Positions 21,440 through 29,382 of a stretch of DNA of 64,000 bases are shown one piece after another; within the stretch, counting starts at the first letter, position 1, and each line of letters opens with the position of its first letter. This stretch comes from Sphingomonas kyeonggiensis. GTDB lineage: Bacteria > Pseudomonadota > Alphaproteobacteria > Sphingomonadales > Sphingomonadaceae. The notes under the pieces are model-generated. The model was not told the DNA's origin. It saw only the letters and a list, made by a program, of their open reading frames with translations, and searched no databases. The stretch lies in NCBI RefSeq assembly GCF_014204495.1, contig NZ_JACHLN010000001.1, positions 1,548,605 to 1,612,604 on the forward strand, read 5' to 3'. Position numbers and translations under genes: made by a program.

Positions 21440-23033
21440 ACTCCCGCTCCCGATAGGCGAACCAGTCGAAGTCCGCGTGGAGCCCCGCGCCGGACATGTC
21501 CTGGCACGCCATGCCGACAAAGGCGCCGGTGAAGTTCGCCATGCCCGGCGCGCTCGCTTCGTCCGAGAGGATCGAGGCGTCGAACTGTTCCGGGAGCCAG
21601 TTCCACGCGCCGCCGGGCGCGCGCCAGGCGAAGCGCAGCCGCTCATAATCGACGTCGACGCGCAGCTCGACCGGCCCTTCGGGAATCGCGATCGGCGCGG
21701 TGAACGCATCGGCCTGGGGCGAATCGGGCAGCGCCGACATCACCCGGATGTGGCGGCCGACTTCCTCGTCCTGGCTGATGTGGAGGTAGTGGAATTTGGA
21801 CGCGTTGTACCAGGCGACCAGCCCGGCGGCTTGCTGGAAATGGCGCGGGGCATAATCGAGCGCGCAGGAAGCCGAATAGCAGAAGGCCTGTTGTCGCCGC
21901 GCGACCAGCGCCTGGGTGAACAGGCTGCCGATCGTCTCGCGGCCATATAGCCGGAGACGGCCCGGCCGGGCGGTGAGGCTGAAGATCGCCTCGGGCTCGG
22001 GCGTGCGCAGCCATTGGAAGTCGATCGGCAGAGCCGTGCTGTCGAAATCGTCGCGGATATCGACCAGCGCTCTGCCTTCCGGGCCGGGGACTTCGAGCAT
22101 CGGCATGCCGGGATCGCCAATGGTGTAGAGCCAGCCGTCCTCGGCCCAGCGCATCGGCTGGATCGCGGTCTCGCGGCCCAGCACGCAGCGCCCGCGATTG
22201 GGGAGCGGCCGGCCGCAGAGATAGACCAGCCAGGGCTCGCCCTCGGGCGTCTCGACCAGATCGGCATGGCCGGCGCGCTGGAGCGGTGCATCGGGGCGGG
22301 TGCGGCTGCTCAGGATATAGGTGTCGGGATGGAGCTCGTAGGGGCCGGTAAGGCTGCGCGAGCGCGCCATGGTCACGGCATGGTTCCAGCTGGTGCCGCC
22401 CTCGGCGGTGAGGAGGTAGTACCAGCCGTCGCGCCGGTAGAGATGCGGCGCCTCGGTGAGGCCGAGTGGCGTGCCGGGGAAGATGTTGACCCGCTCGCCG
22501 ATCAGCCTGCGTTCGGCCGGCGAATATTCCTGCGCGACGATTCCGGCAAAGCGGTTGCGGCCCGGTCGGTGGTCCCAGAGCATGTTGAGCAGCCACTTGC
22601 GGCCGTCTTCGTCGTGGAAGAGCGAGGGATCGAAGCCGCTGCTGTTGAGATGGATCGGATCGGACCAGTCGCCGTCGATGGTCTCGCAGGTGACGAGGTA
22701 ATTGTGGAAGTCGCGCAGGGACGCGCCCGATGCACCGCCGACCGTGGTGCGGCCATAGCGCTTCACATCGGTGTAGATCAGGTGGAAGCGCTCGCCGTCG
22801 TGCGAAAGGCACGGCGCCCAGACGCCGCAGCTGTCCGGATCGCCGCGCATGTCGAGCTGGCTCGCGCGGTTGAGCGGCCGAGCGACCAAAGTCCAGTTGG
22901 CGAGGTCGCGGCTGTGGTGGATCTGCACGCCGGGGAACCACTCGAAGGTGGACGTGGCGATGTAGTAATCCTCGCCGACGCGGACGATCGAGGGATCGGG
23001 ATTGAAGCCGGGCAGGATGGGATTGCGGGTCAT
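21411..23033 (-). CDS. glycoside hydrolase family 43 beta-xylosidase
   Basis: A 540-residue enzyme of the GH43 five-bladed propeller kind. Visible family features: NPILPGFNPDPSIVRVGEDYY at the N-terminus with the catalytic-base Asp, WAPCLSH, the GFDPSLFHDEDGRKWL blade with the pKa-modulating Asp, and LTEAPHLYRRDGWYYLL with the acid Glu. The C-terminal half is a beta-sandwich domain typical of xylosidases. No signal peptide, so it probably cleaves imported xylo-oligosaccharides in the cytoplasm. It overlaps the MFS gene upstream by ATGA. Confidence 0.9.
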   Translation of the reverse strand: MTRNPILPGFNPDPSIVRVGEDYYIATSTFEWFPGVQIHHSRDLANWTLVARPLNRASQLDMRGDPDSCGVWAPCLSHDGERFHLIYTDVKRYGRTTVGGASGASLRDFHNYLVTCETIDGDWSDPIHLNSSGFDPSLFHDEDGRKWLLNMLWDHRPGRNRFAGIVAQEYSPAERRLIGERVNIFPGTPLGLTEAPHLYRRDGWYYLLTAEGGTSWNHAVTMARSRSLTGPYELHPDTYILSSRTRPDAPLQRAGHADLVETPEGEPWLVYLCGRPLPNRGRCVLGRETAIQPMRWAEDGWLYTIGDPGMPMLEVPGPEGRALVDIRDDFDSTALPIDFQWLRTPEPEAIFSLTARPGRLRLYGRETIGSLFTQALVARRQQAFCYSASCALDYAPRHFQQAAGLVAWYNASKFHYLHISQDEEVGRHIRVMSALPDSPQADAFTAPIAIPEGPVELRVDVDYERLRFAWRAPGGAWNWLPEQFDASILSDEASAPGMANFTGAFVGMACQDMSGAGLHADFDWFAYREREFSPRGPDGA

Positions 23034-24280
23034 GCGGGCTTTCGTACGAGCGTCCAGAGCACGGCGGCGGCGATCAGGTCGAGCAGGCCGAGCGCGATGA
23101 AGAAGGGGTTATAGCCGATCGAGGCGACGAGGCTCCCCATCAGCAGCGAGAAGATCAGGATCGAGGCATTGGCGCAGGTGCCGGCCATGCCCGCCACGGT
23201 GCCCAGCTCGTCGCGGCGGAACAGGTCGCTGGCCATGGTGATGACGGTGACCGACAGGGTCTGGTGCGCGAAGCCGCCGAGGCAGAGCAAAGCGACCGCC
23301 GCCCAGGCATTCTCGACAAAGCCTACGAACATCATCCCGGTCATCAGCACCGCGCCCAGCGTGAAGGTCCAGCGGCGCGCGTCGATCAGGTTCACTCCAC
23401 GCCGCTGGAGCCACAGCACCAGGGTGGGGCCGAACAGGCAGCCGAGATCAGCGGCGACGAAGGGCAGGAAGGCGCTCAGCGCGATCTCGGCCAGATCGAA
23501 GTGACGGATCTTCACCAGATAGAGCGGCAGCCAGAAGGTGAGCGTGCCCCAGGTCGGATCGGCGAGGAAGCGCGGGATGGCGATGCCCCAGAAGTTGCGC
23601 TGGCGCAGGATCGATCCGATCGACGGGCGCGCGCCTGCGGCCTGGATATGGGCTTCCTGGCCGGCGAGGATATGGGCGCGTTCCTCCTCGCTGATGTCGG
23701 GATGCTCGGCGGGGCCACGGTAGAAGCGCAGCCACAACAGCACCCAGAGCAGCGCCATCGCACCGGCGATCACAAAGGCCGCGCGCCAGTTCCACATCCA
23801 GATCGACCAGGCGACCAGCGGCGCGGCGAGCGCGGATCCGGCCGAGGCGCCGAGATTGTAGACGCCGCCGGCCAGCCCGCGCTCCTTCGCCGGAAACCAT
23901 TCCGAGACGACCTTGAGCCCGCCAGTGTGCGAAGTGCCCTCGGCGAAGCCCAGCGCGCCGCGCAGCCCGAACAGCATCTGCCAGTTGAAGGCGAGGCCGT
24001 GTGCCATGGTGAGCAGCCCCCAGCAGCTCGCGAAGATGGCGAGCCCGGTGCGCAGCCCGATCGTGTCGAGGATGTATCCCACCACCGGCTGCAGCATGAC
24101 GCCGGCCTGAAAGGCGGCGGTGATCCAGCTATACTGATGCTCGTCGATGCCGAGATCGGGCATGAACACGGGCGCCGCGACCGCCAGGGTCGACCGGGTG
24201 AGATAGTTGACGATCGTGCCCAGCATCACGATCGCGATGATCCACCAGCGCAAGGCGCGCGTGCGTTGCCAGAAGGACAT
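23030..24280 (-). CDS. MFS transporter, hexuronate/ACS-family type
   Basis: A 416-residue transporter with about 12 membrane helices and the N-terminal pattern of the anion:cation symporter family (RWWIIAIVMLGTIVNYLTRSTLAVAAP). The GFAEGTSHTGGLKVVSEWFPAKERGLAGG loop between helices 4 and 5 is typical of ExuT/GudP relatives. Its operon with a GH43 xylosidase and the operator upstream suggest uptake of xylo-oligosaccharides or a plant-derived uronate. GGGAGAGG lies just before the ATG at 24280; earlier in-frame codons lack it. Confidence 0.85.
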   Translation of the reverse strand: MSFWQRTRALRWWIIAIVMLGTIVNYLTRSTLAVAAPVFMPDLGIDEHQYSWITAAFQAGVMLQPVVGYILDTIGLRTGLAIFASCWGLLTMAHGLAFNWQMLFGLRGALGFAEGTSHTGGLKVVSEWFPAKERGLAGGVYNLGASAGSALAAPLVAWSIWMWNWRAAFVIAGAMALLWVLLWLRFYRGPAEHPDISEEERAHILAGQEAHIQAAGARPSIGSILRQRNFWGIAIPRFLADPTWGTLTFWLPLYLVKIRHFDLAEIALSAFLPFVAADLGCLFGPTLVLWLQRRGVNLIDARRWTFTLGAVLMTGMMFVGFVENAWAAVALLCLGGFAHQTLSVTVITMASDLFRRDELGTVAGMAGTCANASILIFSLLMGSLVASIGYNPFFIALGLLDLIAAAVLWTLVRKPA

Positions 24281-24311
24281 GGCCTCTCCCATGCGGGCGT
24301 CGGGGTCGCGC

Positions 24312-24327
24312 CCGTTAGCGCTAACGG
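24312..24327. promoter_or_regulatory. LacI/XylR-type operator (xyl-box-like)
   Basis: CCGTTAGCGCTAACGG is a perfect 16-bp palindrome 31 bases upstream of the MFS start. Its core GTTAGCGCTAAC nearly matches the Caulobacter/Xanthomonas xyl-box (TGGTAGCGCTAACA) bound by LacI-family xylose regulators. This ties the MFS-GH43 operon to xylose or xylan signals. No LacI gene is in the window. Confidence 0.75.
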
Positions 24328-24385
24328 TGGCGGGTTTGGCCGGGCAGGGCAAGAGGCTTATTGTATGAGTTATTGTCTGGCGTCC

Positions 24386-24465
24386 GTCATCCCGGCGAAA
24401 GCCGGGATCTCGTGCGGCTCCTTCCCCGCGCCTTCGCCTGAGATCCCGGCTTTCGCCGGGATGAC
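24386..24465. repeat. REPIN-like inverted repeat, family A
   Basis: The second full copy of the element at 1-80: starts GTCATCCCGGC, ends GCCGGGATGAC, with the shared inner motifs GGGATCTCGTGC and CCTGAGATCCC. It sits between the divergent MFS and ada genes and is 80 bases long. Confidence 0.85.
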
Positions 24466-24530
24466 GGCAGGGCCGCTTTGACCGCAAACGCCGGGATGTG
24501 GGGCAGGGGATAGAAGCCTATATCGCTCCC

Positions 24531-25568
24531 ATGACCCACCATCTCTCCCTTCCCGAAGACGCGGCCTGGGCCGCCTTCGAAGCGCGCGACCGCGCATTCG
24601 AGGGGCGGCTGATCGTCGCGGTCACCACCACCCGCATCTATTGCAAGCCGACCTGCCCGGCGCGGCGGCCGAAGCGCGAGCATGTCGAGTTCTTCGACGA
24701 TGCCGAGGCCGCGCGGGCGGCCGGCTATCGCGCCTGCCTGCGCTGCAAGCCCGATGAAGTGGGGCGCGACCGGGTGGCGGTGGCGCGCGCCGTCGCGCTG
24801 ATCGAGGCGGCAGAGGAGAATGTCTCGCTCGACGCGATCGCGACGGCGGTCGGCTATGCGCCGCATCATTTCCACCGTCTGTTCAAGCGCGCCACCGGCG
24901 TGACTCCGGCTGCCTATGCCCGCGGCCTCAAGGCGAAGCGGGCGGCCGCGGCGCTGGACGAAGGCAGCGTCACCGAGGCGATCTACGAGGCCGGCTATTC
25001 GGCGCCGAGCCGCTTCTACGAGACCGCCAATGCCCGGCTCGGCATGTCGCCCAGCGTCTGGAAGCGCGGTGGCGCCGGCGTGACGATCCGCTGGGCACTC
25101 GCCGAGACCAGCCTGGGGCCGCTGCTGATCGCGGCGACCGACAAGGGGCTGTGCCGCGTCGCGTTCGAGGAGAATGCGCTCGATCTCGCGACGCGATTCC
25201 CGGCGGCAGAGATCGTCCAGGGCGGCGCCGCGCTCTCGGCGCTGGCAGCGCGGGTGGTCGCCGAGGTCGAGAGCCCGGGGCGCGACACCGACCTGCCGCT
25301 CGACGTGCAGGGCACGGCTTTCCAGGAAGCGGTGTGGCAGGCGCTGCGGGCGATCCCGCCGGGCGAGACGCGCAGCTATGCCCAGCTCGCGGCGGCGGCC
25401 GGCAGCCCCGGCGCGGTGCGCGCGGCGGGCACGGCCTGCGGCGCGAACCATGTGCCGGTGATCATCCCCTGCCACCGCGCGCTGCGCTCGGATGGCAGCA
25501 TGGGCGGCTATGCGTACGGCGTCGATCGCAAGCGCGCGCTGCTCCGGCGCGAGGGAGGCGACGAATGA
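24531..25568 (+). CDS. ada: Ada: alkylation-response regulator and O6-methylguanine-DNA methyltransferase
   Basis: A 345-residue three-part protein. N-terminal zinc domain with Cys38, Cys42, Cys69 and Cys72 (RIYCKPTC, YRACLRC), where Cys38 takes a methyl group from DNA phosphotriesters; an AraC-type DNA-binding domain (about 85-175); and a C-terminal methyltransferase with the active-site PCHRAL, Cys314. Methylated Ada activates its own and related genes. The start ATG follows a purine-rich stretch. It overlaps the DUF1203 gene by ATGA. Confidence 0.95.
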   Translation: MTHHLSLPEDAAWAAFEARDRAFEGRLIVAVTTTRIYCKPTCPARRPKREHVEFFDDAEAARAAGYRACLRCKPDEVGRDRVAVARAVALIEAAEENVSLDAIATAVGYAPHHFHRLFKRATGVTPAAYARGLKAKRAAAALDEGSVTEAIYEAGYSAPSRFYETANARLGMSPSVWKRGGAGVTIRWALAETSLGPLLIAATDKGLCRVAFEENALDLATRFPAAEIVQGGAALSALAARVVAEVESPGRDTDLPLDVQGTAFQEAVWQALRAIPPGETRSYAQLAAAAGSPGAVRAAGTACGANHVPVIIPCHRALRSDGSMGGYAYGVDRKRALLRREGGDE

Positions 25569-26032
25569 GCTATGTGATCCAGGGGATCGACCCTGCGCCC
25601 TTCCGCCGGCTGTACGGCATGACGGACGAGGCGCTTGCCGCCGAGCAGGTGGTGCGCTTCACGGTCGAGAAGAAGCCCGATGCGCCGTGCCGGGTCGAGT
25701 TGGTCGATGTCGATCCGGGCGAGGCTGTGCTGCTGGTCAACCACGTGCACCTGCCCATCGCCTCACCCTATCGCAGCGCGCATGCGATCTTCGTGCGCGA
25801 AGGTGCAGAGGTGCCGGCCCGGTTCGAGAACCGGATACCCGAGCCGCTGGCGATCCGCCTGCTCTCGGTCCGCGCGTTCGACGGCGCGGGGATGATGACC
25901 GATGCCGATGTGGTCGAGGGCAATGCGCTCGAGCCGCTGATGGCGCGGATGTTCGCCGATCCGGCGGTGGCGTATCTCCATGTCCACAATGCGAAGCGCG
26001 GCTGCTTCGCGGCGCGGGTGGACAGGGGTTGA
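25565..26032 (+). CDS. DUF1203 family protein
   Basis: A 155-residue cytosolic protein with the DUF1203 pattern: C.VELVDVDPGEAVLLVNH near residue 45, SPYRSAHAIFVREGA, and a final YLHVHNAKRGCFA. Function unknown. Its start codon overlaps the ada stop codon, so it is translated with ada and may be part of the alkylation response (inference from position only). Confidence 0.8.
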   Translation: MSYVIQGIDPAPFRRLYGMTDEALAAEQVVRFTVEKKPDAPCRVELVDVDPGEAVLLVNHVHLPIASPYRSAHAIFVREGAEVPARFENRIPEPLAIRLLSVRAFDGAGMMTDADVVEGNALEPLMARMFADPAVAYLHVHNAKRGCFAARVDRG

Positions 26033-26035
26033 TCC

Positions 26036-26061
26036 GTCATCCCGGCGAAACCCGGGATGAC
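26036..26061. repeat. short copy of repeat family A (single palindrome)
   Basis: GTCATCCCGGC, GAAA-like loop, CCCGGGATGAC: one 26-bp palindrome rather than a facing pair, placed between two converging genes 31 bases apart. It could serve both as a terminator. Confidence 0.7.
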
Positions 26062-26063
26062 GT

Positions 26064-27617
26064 CTATTTGGCCGCAGCCGGCGTCGCCACGGCAGCCGGG
26101 GCCCCGGCCGAGGCCGAGCATTTGTATACCAGCTTCTCGTTATAGACCGCAGGCAGCGCGGTGCGGATGTTCTGCTGCTGCGTCGCCAGTTCGGCGCGCT
26201 TGGCCTGGTCGGACGAGCATTCCTTCAGCGGCACGCCCTTACGCAGCGCCCGCGCCTGCTTCATCTGCTCGGAGGAGAGCAGGTAACGGGTGTTGGTATA
26301 GGTGCCCGTGGCGGGATCGAAGTCGAGCACCGAGACATTGGCTTCCTGGTCCGGCACCAGGATGCGCTGCCAGTGCGTGCCGGCTTCGGCATATTGGGTC
26401 CGGCTGTTGATGCAGCCGTCCTTGCCGACATCGAGATCGACATTGTCGGTGGCGGAGACGATCACGCGGCTGCGTTCGGGCACCAGGGTGCAGACCAGCT
26501 TGCCTTGCGCCGCCGCGGTTGCCGCTCCGGCCGCGGCTGCCGCCTTGGGCACCGGCACCACCGACGCTTCGTCGAAGCCCGGCCGGCTGAGGAACAGCGC
26601 GACCGCGCCGAGCATCAGCACGCCGCCGCCCGCCGCGACCCAGATCGCCTCGCGCTTGCGCTCGCGCGAGAGCAGCAATCCGGCGCCGCCCACGGCAAGC
26701 GCGCCGAGAACGAGCAGCACCGCGGCACCGGCCATGTAGTTCTCACGCGTGGTCTCGGCGCGGTTGCGTGCCCGGGCGATCGCATCGTCCCGTTCCGCCT
26801 CGGCCCGGGCGGCATCGGCGCGCGAGGTCTCGTCGGCTGCCAGCCGCGCCTTGTCGTCGGCGCTGCGCTCCTGCGCCATCTGCTCCTCGACCGAGGTGCA
26901 GGGCATTTCGATGGTCGCTACCGGCTGCTTCGCCTCCGCCAGGAAAGCGGCAAGCTCGCTGTCCGCGATGGCGAAGGCAAAGGTCGAATCGCCTTCGTCA
27001 TTATGCGTGATCGCCGAATTGACGCCGAGCACGCGGCCGCAGCGGTCGAGCAGCGGACCGCCCGAATTGCCGCGCGCGATGCTGGCGGTGTGGAGCAGCA
27101 CGCTCACGCCGCTCAACTGGCGCAGTCCCGCGAATCCGCCCTGCGAGCGCACCGGCGATTGCGGCTTGATGAAGTCGGCGGCCGACCGCGCGGTGGCGAC
27201 ATCGACATTGCCCGGATAGCCGAGCGCGACCAGCGCGTCGCCATCGGCGATCTTGCCGGTGAACAGGGTGAGCGGCGGCAGGCGCACCCCGGTGAACTCG
27301 ATCAGCGCCAGGTCACGCGCCTGGTCGACCTTGATCACCTTGCCCTGGTAGGACTTGTCGCCCTCGGAAGGGACGACGCCGATCACGACATTGTCGGGAT
27401 AGCGCGAGGCAAGCTCGACGACATGCGCATTGGTGACCACCCGGTTGGGCGCCACCGCGAAGCCGCTGCCATGGCCGAAGCCGACCACCTCGTCATCGAC
27501 CACCGCGATGGTAACGATGCGCACCACGCCGCGCGCCGAGGCGGAGATGTCGTCGGCATGCGCGGGGCCCGCCCATGCGAAGAGCAGCGCCACGACCAGA
27601 AGCAACCGACGCATCAT
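26064..27617 (-). CDS. membrane-anchored trypsin-like serine protease
   Basis: A 517-residue protein. A signal peptide (about 1-21) precedes a chymotrypsin-fold domain with His65 (VVTNAHVV), Asp102 (ARDLALIEF) and Ser185 (IARGNSGGPLLD). A charged coiled-coil stretch (about 255-290, rich in Ala, Arg and Asp) leads to two membrane helices (about 292-312 and 320-338), then a C-terminal domain of about 170 residues with paired Cys (LVCTLVPE, KDGCINS, KECSS, YKCSA). DegP-like PDZ domains are absent. The start ATG at 27617 is followed at once by a second ATG. It begins the run of three proteases. Confidence 0.82.
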   Translation of the reverse strand: MMRRLLLVVALLFAWAGPAHADDISASARGVVRIVTIAVVDDEVVGFGHGSGFAVAPNRVVTNAHVVELASRYPDNVVIGVVPSEGDKSYQGKVIKVDQARDLALIEFTGVRLPPLTLFTGKIADGDALVALGYPGNVDVATARSAADFIKPQSPVRSQGGFAGLRQLSGVSVLLHTASIARGNSGGPLLDRCGRVLGVNSAITHNDEGDSTFAFAIADSELAAFLAEAKQPVATIEMPCTSVEEQMAQERSADDKARLAADETSRADAARAEAERDDAIARARNRAETTRENYMAGAAVLLVLGALAVGGAGLLLSRERKREAIWVAAGGGVLMLGAVALFLSRPGFDEASVVPVPKAAAAAGAATAAAQGKLVCTLVPERSRVIVSATDNVDLDVGKDGCINSRTQYAEAGTHWQRILVPDQEANVSVLDFDPATGTYTNTRYLLSSEQMKQARALRKGVPLKECSSDQAKRAELATQQQNIRTALPAVYNEKLVYKCSASAGAPAAVATPAAAK

Positions 27618-27722
27618 CGAACCCGAACCCTTTGTTTCTGGCCGGCAGCTTTCGGGCAAAAGCGGCGCGGGTTCAAGCGGCAGGCGGCGCGGTCCGTGTG
27701 CCGAACCGCGCCGCTGCGGGCA

Positions 27723-29267
27723 TCATCCCGCCTTCTTCTTGTTCTTGGCGTCTTCCTCGGCCTTCTTGGCCTTGGCCTCGGCATCCGCGATCACCTTGAG
27801 CGCGGCCTCCTTGCCGTCCTTGTCGAGCGCATCCAGCACCTTCAGGGAGACATTCTCGCCACTCTGGTGCGGACCATAGGCGATCTTCTCGAACGCGATC
27901 TTCGCGCCGGGGATGTTGCCCTGCTCGAGCAGCACCCTGCCCACCTGGAAGCGCAGCCCGTCGTCGAACGGCGCATAGGTATAGGCACCGACCAGCCCGT
28001 CCTGCGCCATCTTGGGCACCGGCTGCCCCGCCGCCTCGTAGCTCTGGTAGAAGAGCACCAGCGGCTGCGGATAGGTGGGGTCGAGCTTGTTGGCCTTGAT
28101 GAACCAGCTGCGGATCGCCTTCCAGCGGGCCGCATCGGTCACCTTGGCGTCCTTGGCGATCGCCTGCTGGGCCATGCCCTTGTAGAGCAGCGCGTGGATC
28201 GAGTTCGGATCGGCCGCCAGCGCGCGATCCGCTGCCGCTTCCGCCGCGGCATAGTTCTTCGCGTCGAACTCGGCTTCGGCCAGTTCGTTCTGCGCGCCCG
28301 GATCATTGGCATAGGGGGCGGCCGCCTGGCGTGCCCATTCGACCACCATCTTGGCGCGCTCCTCGTTGACGCCGCGGGTGGAATAGATCCGCGCCTTCAT
28401 CGTCGCGGCCTCGCCCGCGCTCAGGCGGCGCATCGTGACTTCGCCCACCTGGACCTTGCCGGCCGGCACCGCGATCGTCGGCAGCGCACCGCGCGCGCCA
28501 TAGGCGTTGAGCTTGGCGTCGAGCTGGCCCAGGCTGCCGAAAGCCTTGTTCGCCTCCTCCACCGACTTGCCCTCGTTGAGCGCCTGGATATAGGCGCCCA
28601 GTTCCTTGGCATGGCCGCCGAGGACGGAATAATGGGTGAGCAGCCAGCCGCGCCCATAGAGCGTCTGGGTGTCCAGCTCCTTGTCCTTGGGATCGAGCTT
28701 GAGCAGCCGCTCGGCCGGCATCTGCGCGGTGCGGTTGATGCCATAGGCGCGATATTCGGGCGCCTTGCCGATCACCAGCGTATCGTCACCCCCGCGGTAG
28801 AAGGCGGTGCCGACGAATTCGGCGAAGCCCTCCACGAACCATTTCGGGAAGACCACGCTCGGCCAGCTCGAGAACATGAAGCTGTGGCCATATTCGTGCT
28901 GCAGGATCGTCTGCGCGTTGAGCGAATTGCCGCCATCGTCCCTGGGCACGAAGGCCACCGGCCCGGTGGCCCGCGCATCGAAGAAGCCGGCCGGACCGCT
29001 GCCGCCGTACAGGCGCTGGATCTCGCCGACATTGGCGACGACGAACACGTGCACCCGCATCATCGGGCTCAGCGGCTTGTCCGGCGTGCCGGTCAGGAAG
29101 CGCAGCGTCTGGTCGAACCGCTCCAGCTTCTCGGTATAGGCTTTGAGCTTTTCCGGATTCTCGTCCGAATAGACGACGAAATGCTTCGAGCTCGCCTCAT
29201 ACCAATCGGCATGCGCGAGCGATGGTGCCAGCAGAAGCGTGGCAGTGATGAACAGGCGTTTGAACAT
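27723..29267 (-). CDS. exported HEYGH metallopeptidase with TPR-like repeats (copy 1)
   Basis: A 514-residue protein with a signal peptide (MFKRLFITATLLLAPSLAHA). The zinc site HEYGH lies at residues 124-128, and WFVEGFAEF about 20 residues later supplies the third ligand Glu (gluzincin pattern). The second half is helical with repeated ADRALAADPNSIHALLYKG-type tetratricopeptide motifs, and the tail is Lys-rich. Mature start ADWYEASSKHFVVYSDENP is shared with the next gene, so the two are paralogues in tandem. GGGGGAC precedes the start. Expected in the periplasm; substrate unknown. Confidence 0.8.
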   Translation of the reverse strand: MFKRLFITATLLLAPSLAHADWYEASSKHFVVYSDENPEKLKAYTEKLERFDQTLRFLTGTPDKPLSPMMRVHVFVVANVGEIQRLYGGSGPAGFFDARATGPVAFVPRDDGGNSLNAQTILQHEYGHSFMFSSWPSVVFPKWFVEGFAEFVGTAFYRGGDDTLVIGKAPEYRAYGINRTAQMPAERLLKLDPKDKELDTQTLYGRGWLLTHYSVLGGHAKELGAYIQALNEGKSVEEANKAFGSLGQLDAKLNAYGARGALPTIAVPAGKVQVGEVTMRRLSAGEAATMKARIYSTRGVNEERAKMVVEWARQAAAPYANDPGAQNELAEAEFDAKNYAAAEAAADRALAADPNSIHALLYKGMAQQAIAKDAKVTDAARWKAIRSWFIKANKLDPTYPQPLVLFYQSYEAAGQPVPKMAQDGLVGAYTYAPFDDGLRFQVGRVLLEQGNIPGAKIAFEKIAYGPHQSGENVSLKVLDALDKDGKEAALKVIADAEAKAKKAEEDAKNKKKAG

Positions 29268-29382
29268 GATCTTGTCCCCCAACAATGCGGGAGCTTAGGA
29301 ATGACTTGGCGGCTCGGCAAGGCGGCACGATCCGTCGTTCGTGCCGGTCTTCCTCAGCCGGGTTTTTTCCAGTTGTCAGCCG

